64,000 bases of DNA from Allium sativum (Eukaryota; Streptophyta; Magnoliopsida; Asparagales; Amaryllidaceae). The position numbers and the translations under genes were made by a program. Location of the stretch: positions 768,918,552 to 768,982,551 of the forward strand of contig CM060918.1 in assembly GCA_030737875.1 (NCBI GenBank), written 5' to 3'. Below the pieces are notes generated by a model. It did not search any database and was not told the DNA's origin. It was given only the letters and a program-made list of their open reading frames with translations. This document shows, in pieces, positions 23,430 through 34,592 of this stretch. Numbering within the stretch: the stretch's first letter is position 1; every line of letters begins with the position of its first letter.

Positions 23430-24005
23430 CTTGCATATATGAGCATATATTAACCCAACTACATTTAACCCAAACTTGCATATTATCATACACATATCTT
23501 GCATAACATGTTGAACTTGCATATAAGCATTCTCATAACTTGCATAACATGTTAAACATGCATTTAAGCATACACATAACTTGCATAAGCATTCACATTC
23601 TTGCATAAGCATTCACATACTTGCATAAGCATTCACATACTTGCATAAGCATGCATAACTTGCATATCATGTTAAACTTGCATTTAAGCATATACATAAC
23701 TTGCATAAGCATTCACATACTTGCATAAGCATGCATAACTTGCATATCATGTTAAACTTGCATTTAAGCATATACATAACTTGCATATGAACTTGCATAA
23801 CAACCTACACATAACTTACATAACATCATACACATAACTTGCATATGAACTTGCATAACTCACTTGTTAAACATGCATAAACCCACTTATTAGATATGCA
23901 TAAACCCACTTATTAAACATGCATAAACCCACTTGTTAAACATGCATAAACCAACTTATTAAACATGCATAAACCAACTTGTTAAACATGCATAAACATA
24001 GGAAA
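23430..24005. repeat. E8 tandem arrays (ACTTGCATAAGCATTCACAT and AAACATGCATAAACCCACTT)
   Basis: Two adjoining arrays of about 20-24 bp units sharing the core TGCATAA. The minus-strand ORF at 23415-23612 is a by-product. The arrays lie in the predicted E8 leader intron. Confidence 0.8.
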
Positions 24006-24318
24006 ACATAGAGTAGCATATCATTACAAATGATTCAAACTCACTAATCCGCATTTAAGACCATAAGTCTCATTACACCCAATCTACTTACTTTAGCAAT
24101 TGATGTTAAAGTGATAGAAACTCACCAAACCCAAGATTAGCAAACTTATGAAGTGGAATTAGTTGCTAAATATGAAGATGGTGATGATTAGAGATTGATT
24201 AGAGAGTGATTAGCTTGCAACTTCCTTCATAAACTAGTGGAGGCTCTCTCAAGTTTGATTTTGGCGGCATGAGGCCATCATTACTATTTTTAGTATGGAT
24301 TAGGGTAGGTTTAGGGTG

Positions 24319-24326
24319 TATTTATA
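24319..24326 (-). promoter_or_regulatory. E8 TATA box
   Basis: TATAAATA on the minus strand within CTATAAATACACC, about 490 bp into the LTR and about 195 bp before the donor-like site, leaving a short leader exon of roughly 170 nt. Confidence 0.65.
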
Positions 24327-24468
24327 GATTAGGTGAGTGTTTTAGGCCCTTAGATTAACCCTAGGTTAGATTAGGTCCGTTAGATTTAGGAAATCTCTAG
24401 AACCCAGCCCTCCAAGCCAGCCTAAAACCCAACCTGGTGCACCCAGGTTCTCTGGACGCCGCGCCCAG

Positions 24469-24534
24469 GTCGACAGGCAAGTCGACAGGCAAGTCGACTC
24501 CCCAGTCGACAGGCCTGTCGACAGCCCTGTCGAC
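24469..24534 (-). promoter_or_regulatory. Cluster of six GTCGAC palindromes upstream of the E8 TATA
   Basis: GTCGAC at 24469, 24481, 24493, 24505, 24517 and 24529, each exactly 12 bp from the next, with AGGCAA/GGCCT-type spacers. It lies 145-210 bp upstream of the TATA box. The exact 12-bp phase suggests a tandem 12-mer or a factor-binding array. Confidence 0.7.
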
Positions 24535-24542
24535 ATGGGTAG

Positions 24543-24560
24543 GGCGGGAAATTTCCCGCC
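24543..24560 (-). promoter_or_regulatory. Perfect 18-bp palindrome with two inverted E2F-type sites
   Basis: GGCGGGAAATTTCCCGCC. TTTCCCGC is the classical E2F/DP site and is present on both strands. It is about 220 bp upstream of the E8 TATA box. Confidence 0.6.
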
Positions 24561-24814
24561 TGGCCCCCTGCTGGCTCCAATTTCGAAATCTAGTTTTGCA
24601 TTTCTAAATCTGTTTTTAACTTGATTTTTCGGCCAACTTCATGGGGCCTTAACTGGGCCATACGGACTCCGATTTACAAAATTGCGGACTCTATTCTGCG
24701 TATTTTTCCGAGACGAACGTAATGACGCAGCCCGTTTCCCCCAATTCTCACATTTGAGATTATTTATCCTGTAATTAGTGAATTTTAGTATTAACTAAAA
24801 TTCGGGGTGTTACA

Positions 24815-24819
24815 TAACT
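24815..24819 (+). repeat. E8 target-site duplication, right (TAACT)
   Basis: Partner of 21630-21634. Confidence 0.9.
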
Positions 24820-26104
24820 TGTGAATGGAAGTGTAATACACAATATATAATCATGACAAGAAAATTTCTCCTTTATATTATATGTAATTCTATTTCAATG
24901 AATGGATAAGAATAATAACTTTGTCTCTATTGACAATTTCTATTCCGCTAGTTTAAACCCTAAACAAAAATGGTTATTTTGTTTTGGCAATTCTAATGAG
25001 ACAAAAATGATAATTTTTGTTTCGACAAAAATAAATATTTTGATTTAACTAACCTATCTTGACAATTATATGTCTTGCCAAACAAAAGATATATATATAT
25101 ATATATATCTATATATAAATTGCTTTAACTAATTCATTTTGACAAAAATGAATATTTCTGACAAAATGTATATTTTGGTTTAACTAATCTCCTTAATGAA
25201 ATATGAACTTCATTTAAAAATGTATATTTTAATGTACAATCTTTCTATTGCCTCTAATTTAAAAATAGAAATTAATATTTTCAATCCTACCTTCTTATTT
25301 GCATATAAAATGTAAATAGAGATACAATTTCTAAAACTATATTTTTATTTGCATCAAAAGACAAATAAAAATGTAATCTTTTGAAACTATGTGTTCGTTC
25401 ACATTTGTGTTACAAATAGAGTTGTAACTTTTTAATATATGTTTTATTTGCATCAAGAAATGCAAACAAAAGAACATCTTCATTTTTATGTATATTGTAT
25501 TGGAGAATGCAAATAAAAGAATAATCTTTCAAAATGACAAAATGTCTATTCTCATTTCATGGAAAAGTGATAACAAGACAAAAATGAATATCTTTGTCTT
25601 AACAACTCTATAGCGATAGAACAAATAATTGGTTTCAACAAACGTAAATTTACAATAGTGATTAATTTGTATTTCAATTCTAATATAATATTCCAGTGCT
25701 ATATTTTGTTTCATTCTTTTAATTTAGACAAAATGAGTGTTTTTGTCTATTTTACTTTAATGATAAAAATATGAATGTTTAGTTATTAATTCTTTAAAAA
25801 AGCTTAAATAAACATTTTCAATTCATTCTTTTTGAAGTGACAAAAAGAACTCCCTTTATTTCATATAAGACATTTGACAAATTGGCTCTTTTCACTTCAT
25901 GTAGAATTGCAAAAAAAATGCACTTCTAAAAACTATTCTTTCTATTGTCCTTTAAATGAAAATAAAATGAACCATTATTTTTCCATTTCTGCTACACTTA
26001 GAATGTAACTAAAATGTAACCTTTAAAATCCTTTATTTATATCTAAAAATGTGATTAAAAAGGTATTCCTTAATTTGAAAGTAAAATGAAAGACTTAATT
26101 CATG

Positions 26105-27425
26105 TTTTATTTGTATTGAAGGATGCAAATAAAAATGCAACTTCCATTTTAGAATTATAACTCCTATCCTTTATTTCAAACAATATTTTATTCATATCAA
26201 AATTATAAATCAAGAATATAATTTTTCATTCTGATGATTTGTTTGCATTAATGAATTGCAAACAAAGATGAACTTTATTTTAAGGTTTTATTTGCAACAA
26301 GGAATGCAAATAACAAATGTAACTTTTTATTTTTATTTAAAAGTATATTTGAGTAAATGTGAAAAGAACCTCATTTCCAATGTGTATTTACATTAGTGAA
26401 TGTAAACAAAAAGATCAACAATTATTTTAAATGAATATTTGCATTTGTGAATGCAAATAAAAGAATAACATTTATTTCCAAAGTATATTTGCATTTGTGA
26501 ATGCAAATAAAAGAATAGTTTTGTTTTCAAAGTATATTTGCATTAGTGAATGCAAATAAGAGAACAGAATTTGTTTTCAAAGTATATTTTTAACAAATTC
26601 TATTCAATGTGTAAAAATGTGTATATTTGTATTGGTGAATGTAGATTAAAAGATATACTTTAGTTTCATTGAATTCTTGCATTGATAAATGCAAATAAAA
26701 GAATAAACCTTAATTTCAATGCATATTTGCATTGATAAATTCAAATAAAGGAATAAACTTTATTTTCAATATATGTATTTGCATTGGTGAGTGCAAATGA
26801 AAGAATAATTTGTTTCAATATATATTTGCATTGGTAAATGCAAATAAAGAACAATTTCTATTTTCTATATATATTTGCATTGGTGAATGCAAATAAAAGA
26901 ATAAAATTTATTTTTAAAGTTTATTAGCATCAGTGAATTCAGATAAAAGAATAAATTATATTTTAAAATATATTTGTAAACAAAAATGTAACTTCTGAAA
27001 ATAATTTCTTATTTACATATAAAATGTAAGCAAAATTGTGATTTCCTAAGACAAGTACTTTTGTTCACATAAAAATGTAAACAAAAATTTAACTTTTAAA
27101 ATGAACTTTTATTTACATACGAAACGTAAAACAAAATGTGATTCTTAAATTCTGGATTTTTATTTATAACTAAAATGTAAATAAAAATGTGTTTATCAAT
27201 TATGTCTTTTTATTTACAAATAAAATGTAAATAAAAATGTGAATTCAAAATGTGCCTTTTTATTTACAAGTAAATTGTAAACAAAAATATGTTACATAGA
27301 TATGTCCTTTTTTTACAAATAAAATATGTATTCCCAAAAATGACCTTTTTCTCTCTTTACAATAAAAATGTAAATAAAATATAAATTTCTATGATGTTTA
27401 TTTGCATTTAAATATGCAAATAAAA
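26105..27425. repeat. Palindromic array in E1 5' LTR
   Basis: Same TTTGCATT...AATGCAAA and TTTACAT...ATGTAAA array as 575-1880. Stretches such as 24830-25560 continue the AT-rich style without clear units and hold no gene. Confidence 0.8.
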
Positions 27426-29441
27426 GTAAGTACAGAGTTTTCACCACAATGACGATTTTGTTTTCAATTCAAAAATGTCAACCAAATAATATAATCGCAT
27501 TGAAGAATCTAATCCAATACAAAAATAAAATCACATGGTAATTTTCATGCAATTGACAAATTTGGTTCATTTTGACCAACATGACAAATTGGTAATTTTA
27601 TTTAATTGACAAACTGTTTAAATTCAATCAAATAAAATAACATAAAATTTTAAACTTGAAAATTGTAATTTAATGTCATTAAACATAATAATTTGTTTTG
27701 GTTTAACCATCTTATTCAATTACTGCACTCAACATAATATTTTTGACAATTTAATGTTAATAAAATAAACAACAAAATAAGCACAACCAATATGATATTT
27801 CCAAAAAAAAAATCATGATCTAATCCAATACACAGTTAAGGTGATATTTTCAATTGGATAAAGATTTCAGTTTTAAACCCATTTTATTAAACATGAAAAT
27901 TTTCACACTGATACATACACAATAACAGATCTAACATAAAACATTACAATCAATCAAAAACAAAATCTACAAATTTATCACGATGCAAATCTAATTAAAC
28001 AACAATCAGATAATTATTTAACAACAATAAAATAATTAATTAAATTAATTAAATCTTTAAATCAGAGATTCTCACATTGATTTTTGCTGATTTTCCAACT
28101 GTCTCTGTTTCAGCTCTGGGTGGTGCCATCGCGAAGAACTCGGAAAGACGAGTCCAACGCAACAAACAATTCGCAAAACGGACCTCGTATGAGAAAGATA
28201 TTGAATTTTAAAATTGTATAAATTAAATATTAAATTAATTAAAATAATATAATATTAAAACCTTTTTCTACATCAAAACCGTCAGCCAAACCCATTCTCC
28301 ATTTTCAACCTCCACGTCGCACGCAACACCAAGCCACCCACAGTAGATCGGACATCACCACCTCGACCGCCATAGGCCGCTCCTCCGTCGCCCGGAACCC
28401 CAGCCAACTCGCGGGTCCCACCTCCCCTGAAATCGAGGTCAAAGTCGATGGCTTGCTCACCAGAATTCGCGAAATCTGTGAACTAAAACCCGATCTTAAC
28501 CGTATGGATCTGTAGATTTCTCCAAGAGCTTCGATTTGGCACCAAGTTTGTCAATTTTCGTTGAGCGGATCAAAAGTTATTGATGTTCAATGTTTGGGAC
28601 ATTTTCAGCCATCGAACAGTCCAGAACAGTGGCGGCTAGGTTTTATTTTCTGATTTTGTATAATATTTTATTATTTATTCATCGTAAAGCGTGTTATAAA
28701 GGTAATAATGTGGGCTGTCTCCGAATTGGGCTTGCTTACTGTCGTTCTTAAGGTTTTGACACCTTCTGAACGCAATGGGATAGGTCTCGGGGCCTAATTC
28801 CGAAATATGTAGAATAATTATTTAAAATTCCATTAAAAATTAATTAATTAAATATTTACCGTACCTTTAAATATGCCGGGGCCACATATGACCTCAGATA
28901 ATTCCAGAAAAAATATTTTTAGCTTTCTTATGACGATACGGTTCTAACAAGACTAATTTCGTTGAATTCTGAGACTGTTTGAAAAATGGTTATTTTCAAG
29001 TCGATTAAATTTAACTAAAATAGTCAAAACACATTTTCTTTTGCCACGCTCACGTATTAATTCGAAAAATTCTGAAAATTGAAACCTAGCTATAATTTGA
29101 CATTTCGGTTCCAACAAAAGTGGTTTCGTCGAAAACGGGGGTCGTTTGAAAATTGATTATTTTCAAGTGCTATATATTTAATATTAAAAATACATTTTTA
29201 AACAAATAAATTCAGAAACTCAAAATATATAAGTGTTTAAACTTTTTAAATGCAGAAACATTGTTCTAGACTCAATGGAAGTGGTTTCGAGTCCAATTCC
29301 CTTCATATGTGAAAAGTAGCCCTTCGGGCCATATATATTATATATATATAAATTCTACAGCGACCTTTCAAAATATTGAATTGGCCATAACTTTTGATTT
29401 TTAAAACGAAAATTCAATTTCTCAGATTCGTTAGAAAGATA

Positions 29442-29446
29442 TGATT
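29442..29446 (+). repeat. E7 target-site duplication, left (TGATT)
   Basis: Repeated at 38522-38526; single copy at the empty site in the other E1 LTR (near 18099). Confidence 0.93.
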
Positions 29447-30471
29447 TGTAACAACCCGCATTCTACGCATCGAGGGATCGTAGAATATTTATTTCTTTCA
29501 CATATGAAGTCGTATGGTCATGTAACTTTGGGAGACGATTATTGGGGTCATTTCCCATGTTCATGATTTTTCCCGATTTTTAAATGACCGTTTTACCCAA
29601 AGTTGGTACTGTTTTGGCCATAACTTTTGACTGAAAAGGAATTTTGACCTGAAACCACCTTTACTAGCTCCGAATGATGGTTTACAATTCCGTAGAGTGG
29701 TCACATTAGCCAAACGGACTCACCGTTTGGGAGATATGGCTGAAACAAGATTCAGATAGTGAAAAACAGCTTAATTGGGCTTAACCGGGTGATTAACAGC
29801 TAGGCCCAATGGGGGATTTCGGGATTAGGGTTATGAGGAGGCTGAAATCAGTTAGAGAACGATCTTATCCTCATTTTCCAGCCGCCACAAACATGTCTTT
29901 CACCTTAGCCATGGCCTCCACATTCTAATTTCATCCCAAATCGTCTCTAATCACTTTCTAATCGAAGATTAAGCACTACATCAAATAAGGGAGGGTAGCA
30001 CCAAATCAGTGGAACACATAGGGATTGGATCCAAATCAGATATTATTTCAGATCTAAAGTTTGTTTGTGGCTAAGGTGAGTGATTTGCATAGTTCCTCAC
30101 TAATTATGGCTAATTAAGGGTAATTAGTGTTAATTAGCAAATTTAAACATGATAAAATTTTGGAAAAATGTTCATAAATTCTTAAATGATGTTTTAGACC
30201 TCTGATATGAATTTGGGTTAATTTGGTTAAGTTTTGCTAATCCTATCATTAGTTTCACCTAAACATGCTTAAGGGGAAATATGGGGTTTAGGGTATGTTT
30301 GATCCATTTTAACCTATCATGTTGATGTTTTGATGTTTGTGGTTGATTATGCATGTTGTTATGACTGTATGATATGCTTTGTGATTGATTTCAATAGTTA
30401 GAATGGTCGAAAACGTCGTCGAATGGCGTAAAACACTTGCTGGAAAAGTTTCAGGAAACAATGCAGGTTTT

Positions 30472-30690
30472 CGGATCGGATCGGAGGAATAGGCTCGGAT
30501 AGGATAAATGAACTGGGCAAGGGATTCGATCGGATCGGAACTTGGCACTTGGGAAACCTGGAAAAAAGGAAGGCCATGCTAGTTGAACTGGGATCGGATC
30601 GGCTAAAGGAGGGGGATCGGATCGGATCGGATAAAGGAGGGGGGGATCGGATCGGCTAAAGGAGGGGGATCGGATCGGAGTAAACGAAGG
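30472..30690. repeat. GATCGG-rich minisatellite in E7 5' LTR
   Basis: Units of GGGATCGGATCGGCTAAAGG type, about four here and three in the 3' LTR (37098-37290), so copy number has changed since insertion. Followed by ACCCGAACCGAATCGTTACC-type units (30770-30960; 37365-37545). Confidence 0.8.
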
Positions 30691-31442
30691 ACGAGGGGAG
30701 CTGATCGGAGCTAGAGCACGAACTGGATGGGAGATGGCAACTCGACCTGACCCGAAGTGGGACACCCGACCCGAACCAATGCAACGTTATGAACCCGAAC
30801 CGAATCGTTACCAGAGGAAGACCCGAACCAAATCGTTACCAAAGGGAGACCACGAACCAAACCAACTCATGGTAGAGGATTCGACCACGAACCGAACCAA
30901 CTCATCGTAGAGGACCCGACCCGAACCGATGGCTAGAAGGGGAACCCGAACCGACCCAGTGGTGACACATAACCCGAGATGCAAAGGTAGTCCAAATGGG
31001 AAGTTAGAGCTCAGGATCCAGTTGGGAACCAATGAGTTCACTTCATGGTTGGCCTTTGCTGCGGGACATGTGCAAAGGGGTTGTCGGTATTCATAACTTT
31101 GGTTCACCAGTGAGAGATGGATGGTGGGCTTGTAGTGATAGTTACACGGGATTGGATTCCGTCATGGCCCAAAGTATTAAGTGACCAAAGTAGTGGATAT
31201 CGTATGCTTTACGCGCTGAGTGAGGGATGTGAGGATGATTGCTTTGCTTGATTGTTTGACACCACTATGACATGCACACCCCCACCTCCGTATCTCTTAC
31301 ACATTATGTTAGTGGCACCTTAGAGTATTGTACGGTATGTAGTGCTAACTCTTTGGTTGCAGGTCCAGGTTCAGGTATGATTGGATTATACCAGTTGTTG
31401 TTATGTTTTGTTGCTTATCGCTCATACCAGGCTTTATGTCTG

Positions 31443-31478
31443 ACCCAGAGTTTTATGTCTTCTCTTATTACTCTGGGT
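31443..31478 (+). other. Stem-loop HP3 in E7 5' LTR
   Basis: ACCCAGAGT (31443-31451) pairs perfectly with ACTCTGGGT (31470-31478). Position before an AG acceptor matches the LARDs. Confidence 0.6.
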
Positions 31479-31932
31479 GCTCACACAAGCAGACTAGAGG
31501 CAGGTTATCTTGTGATGCGCGAGTAGCTGATTCGGAGGCGAGCGGGAGGCTTCCACGTATGATATATAGATATTCTCCCTGTGTCGTTGGTGGTCGCTAC
31601 TTGGGCAATAGTAGTGTACCTCCTTTATCTTGCTTTTTCTTTTTGAGACAGTTTGGAAAGTTGTAATAATGTTGGCTTTGGATCATAAGCTGTATTTGGA
31701 TTTTCCGCTGCTATGTTAGTTTATTTTCAGCTTATGCACTGTCTCACCTGTTTTATGTCAAGTATGTTGTTATTATATTTTATCCTATGTGCTGTGAGAC
31801 ATTCTACAGGTTCCTTGATTAGTTCATTTCCTTCTTCCCTTTTCTTCTGACGATCCGTCCCGTGCTAACTGGACATGTGTACAACGCACTTTTGGAGTAA
31901 ATGTCGGTTGGTGCGGGGTGGGCCGTCACATT

Positions 31933-31944
31933 TGGTATTAGGGC
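31933..31944 (+). other. E7 primer-binding site, degenerate
   Basis: TGGTATTAGGGC, 2 bp after the LTR, differs from TGGTATCAGAGC at two positions. Mutated or used with mismatches. Confidence 0.75.
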
Positions 31945-32132
31945 TCTGGGTTGCGTAGTTAACCTAGGGAAAGACACTAGGGAGAGATAGTACGTATATG
32001 AGAGCGCGTATTTGTGATTAATTTGGTTTTCAAAAGCTATATATATGTATATACTATTAGTAGTATAAGAATGAAGTCGTACTGCACTAGCACCACTATG
32101 GGGTCGTTAATCGTTTTCTCTTTACAGATTGA

Positions 32133-33203
32133 ATGATGAGTAGAGACACCAGGGGTGCTGGTAGAGGGACCAACCATGGGAATGCTGCTGACATGAGGGC
32201 GATGTTTATTGACCTCATGAGAGACATGCTTTGGGAGGTGCAAGGGGCATTTCCCAATCCCGGAAATGGAGGTGGTCAAGTAGTGCAGGCGCCTAGGGTC
32301 GATTTCGCCAAGTTGTGCAAGGATTACACTAACCTTGGTGGGAAGCCGTTCCACGGAACGGAGTCGGCCACAGATGTTCAGGATTGGTTGGATAGCTATG
32401 ATCGTATCTTTGACGAATTGGGTATTGAGGATGCGATGAAGAGAAGGCTAGCGTCTCGTCAGCTGCAAGGGCGAGCAATGAATTGGTGGAATGCCATTAA
32501 GACAGCTACTCCAGAAGATCAAGTTACTTGGAATCAGTTTAAGACTCGCTTTTGTGATAAGTTTATTCCAGCTGCTCATAAATCAGAATTGTTCAGGAAG
32601 TTCTTGGAGCTTAAGCAGAATGGTAGGGCAGTCTCGGAGTACATCACAGAATTCGATACTGTATCGAAATATGGATGGTCCCTTATCGATACAGTCGAAA
32701 AGAAGAACGAGAAGTTCATAACTGACTTGGATGGGTACTTGGGGGAAAGACTTATAAACCACATCAATGAGACGTTCAAGTCTATTGTAGGAAAGGCATT
32801 AAGGCCAGTGAGCCTTTTCCCTAAGTCGAAGACTGAGGTTGCTACGACATCTGCAGAGGAGCCAAAGCCGCAAGTAGGTGGTGAAGGCAAGAAGAATTCT
32901 CAGAACAAGAGGAAACAGAACCCGACCAAGGATGGTCAGAATAAGAAAAATAAGAAAGATGGTGAATGCTTTTGTTGTGGCAAGAAGGGCCATTATGCCA
33001 GAGATTGTCGAGAAAAACCTAGGGAAAGGAAGTGCTTTAACTGCGGCCAGGCGGGACATCACAAGGATGATTGCCGACACCCTTCTAGGGAGAAGCAGAT
33101 TGTGAAAGCGTATGCTATCAACGCCGTTCCTTCTTCGTCGAATGCTCCAAGTGCAGCGCAGAAGGGAAAGGGTGTCGTTATAAAAGGTATGCTTTCTATT
33201 TAA
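32133..33203 (+). CDS. gag: Gag polyprotein of chromovirus E7 (356 residues)
   Basis: Capsid/nucleocapsid precursor that would coat element RNA in cytoplasmic particles. Residues 85-210 carry the retrotransposon gag domain (WLDSYDRIFDELG, AMNWWNAIK, WNQFKTRFCDKFIP). Two CCHC zinc knuckles follow: C279-x2-C282-x4-H287-x4-C292 and C301-x2-C304-x4-H309-x4-C314, after a lysine-rich stretch (253-275). The first ATG of the frame at 32133 lies about 200 bp after the primer site and is taken as start. The stop after GMLSI falls where relatives read on into protease, and the next codons (DVSVRVLFD) continue that frame, so the TAA looks like a point mutation of CAA. Gag is therefore open while pol is broken. 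Host-made particles from such a gag could serve LARDs; that is inference. Confidence 0.9.
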   Translation: MMSRDTRGAGRGTNHGNAADMRAMFIDLMRDMLWEVQGAFPNPGNGGGQVVQAPRVDFAKLCKDYTNLGGKPFHGTESATDVQDWLDSYDRIFDELGIEDAMKRRLASRQLQGRAMNWWNAIKTATPEDQVTWNQFKTRFCDKFIPAAHKSELFRKFLELKQNGRAVSEYITEFDTVSKYGWSLIDTVEKKNEKFITDLDGYLGERLINHINETFKSIVGKALRPVSLFPKSKTEVATTSAEEPKPQVGGEGKKNSQNKRKQNPTKDGQNKKNKKDGECFCCGKKGHYARDCREKPRERKCFNCGQAGHHKDDCRHPSREKQIVKAYAINAVPSSSNAPSAAQKGKGVVIKGMLSI

Positions 33204-33691
33204 GATGTTTCTGTTCGGGTACTGTTTGACAAACCCAAGATAGTCGATAGACCTCTAATTGTGATGAACCCGATAGGTGGTTCGACTGATCTTAGTATGA
33301 TTTGTTGTGGTTGGTCTTATCGAGTCATGGATGTATGTTTCCTTGTGATTGCTTTGTTTTGGGCTTTACTGGGTTTAGCATTATTTTGGGGAGTCGATCT
33401 ACTCCAAAGGAATATGGTGGTATTAGGTACCTACCTAGTGATGGCGATAGAAACTGGAGTTAAGGAAGCTAAGAGGCTATCATTGTGATAAGTTCTAGTT
33501 GTCTCTGGGAGGCAAATGAGTACTCCAGTGCTAGATTGTTTTGCTAGTATCACCTCACGTGGATTGTCCGAACTCGGAGGAGATGTTCCTTGGGTGGTTG
33601 TCTGATATTGGTTTAGGCCTTTGGTGCTTGTACTTGGGGAATGTCGATTTCGACTAGGATGGTTTGCGTGAGGGGTAAATAGTTGTTGTGG

Positions 33692-33745
33692 TCTTTCATT
33701 GGATGATATCTTGGTTTACTCGAGGAGTGATGGGCAGATGGAACA
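33692..33745 (+). pseudogene. RT active-site fragment (LDDILVYS)
   Basis: Encodes LDDILVYSRSDGQMEHD, the conserved DD motif and following residues of Ty3/gypsy reverse transcriptase. Flanking palm and thumb regions are not recognisable. Confidence 0.8.
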
Positions 33746-33904
33746 TGATAAGACTGTTCAATGGTATAGACTGCCCAGAGTTAGACTCGATAGGGTTATG
33801 AGATTGCTCGATTGGGATTCGAGAAAGATGCAAAGTAATGGTTGTTTAAGACCCTATGTTGATGTTCTCTATTGGATAGTAGAACTTTGAAGGAATAGGA
33901 TGTG

Positions 33905-34160
33905 TTCATTGATCATGGAGGATACAACGAAGATTAGGGCGATTCAAGTTGGACTTGAACTCGTAAAAGAAAATGGGTGTTCGTTGATCTTGGAGATGCA
34001 ACGAATAGGGACGACTCACGTTGGACTAGAGTTTGTCACTAATGGATACTCAAGACTGGGTCTAAGTTATAGACTGACTCGAGTTGGACTCGAGAAGGCT
34101 GCAAGGAATTGGATTCGGCTTGGGTTGGACTCGAGAGGGCAGCAAGACAATGGATAGACT
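33905..34160 (+). repeat. Degenerate repeats (GTTGGACTCGAG) within E7 pol
   Basis: GTTGGACTYGA recurs five times or so at 25-70 bp spacing where RT/RNase H coding is expected. Confidence 0.6.
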
Positions 34161-34279
34161 TGGGTTGGACTCAAGTATTTTAGGCGGACTAAAAGCAGGG
34201 GTATCTGGAGACGCCCGTTACCCTGGATCCGTTGGACGTGATCTAGTTATCCTTGGAGGATAAACGTACGTTGGACGTA

Positions 34280-34460
34280 CGGTAGTCCGTAGGGAGGCGG
34301 GGCTTCCATTGGCCTGGGATTGGTTGGACCAGCCAAGTAGGCATCGGTGTATGTATGGAGGCTGGGCTTCCATTAGTTATTGATGTTGGTTAGACCAGAC
34401 ATACTAGAATTGACATATTGGGATTGGTTAGACCAATCATGTGGGTGTCGATGTGTTTAT
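34280..34460 (+). repeat. Repeats with GGGCTTCCATT and TTGGTTAGACCA in E7 pol
   Basis: Two copies of GGCTTCCATT and three of GATTGGTTRGACCA-like sequence at about 70-90 bp spacing. Not protein-like. Confidence 0.6.
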
Positions 34461-34592
34461 GAATTTAGCAGGTGATAGGTAGGACTTGTTTGATGGATGT
34501 TATGGCTGCTATGTTGTTCCTATTTTTCTTCCCTTGAGTAGACTATCACCTGTAGGGTTCCAGCGATGGGGAACAAAGTGATTGTAGTAGGA

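Larger units (their letters stand above)
21993..24125 (-). other. Predicted leader intron in E8
   Basis: Donor-like TTTG|GTGAGTTTC (GT at 24125-24124); acceptor AACCCTCAG|GT (AG at 21994-21993) preceded by a strong pyrimidine tract (TTTTTATCTTTTTCCC). Of all copies this has the best splice-site consensus at both ends. Confidence 0.5.
21635..24814 (-). mobile_element. E8: solo LTR of a chromovirus-like element
   Basis: A 3.18-kb unit with TG...CA ends in an 11-bp perfect inverted repeat (TGTAACACCCC / GGGGTGTTACA), a TSD, and no primer site, polypurine tract or coding region: the remains of a full element after LTR-LTR recombination. Orientation follows the minus-strand TATA box and ATGTCTGACCC near 22030, which resembles E7 in its plus orientation. 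It contains a promoter region, a donor/acceptor pair and tandem repeats described separately. Overlapping ORFs at 22333-22644 on both strands are judged non-coding. Confidence 0.88.
19105..28075 (-). other. Predicted leader intron of E1 5' LTR (contains E8)
   Basis: Donor-like GTGAGA at 28075; acceptor candidates CGGGCAG (AG at 19125-19124) and CTTTTTTGCAG (AG at 19106-19105). Without E8 the span is about 5.8 kb. Motif-based inference. Confidence 0.4.
30076..31492 (+). other. Predicted leader intron in E7 5' LTR
   Basis: CTAAG|GTGAGT is an excellent plant donor. The acceptor is uncertain: TTGCAG at 31362, or by alignment with the LARDs CACAAGCAG at 31492. The 3' LTR has the same donor at 36699. 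The intron would remove the GATCGG repeats from the gag mRNA leader. Confidence 0.45.
29447..31930 (+). repeat. E7 5' LTR
   Basis: 2484 bp. Contains the leader ending at AAG|GTGAGT (30076), a GATCGG-rich tandem block (30472-30690), ACCCGAACC-rich repeats (30740-30960), an acceptor candidate TTGGTTGCAG (ends 31362), stem-loop HP3 (31443-31478) and further AGs (31492, 31503). Minus-strand ORFs in the tandem block are composition artefacts. Confidence 0.93.

Noticed and set aside
30451..31107. Minus-strand ORFs over the E7 LTR (104 and 99 codons)
   Set aside because: Built from GATCGG and ACCCGAACC repeats whose unit lengths keep frames open; composition artefact.
33261..34157. Separate small genes in the E7 pol region (ORFs of 63-85 codons)
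   Set aside because: Fragments of broken pol and tandem repeats between stops.
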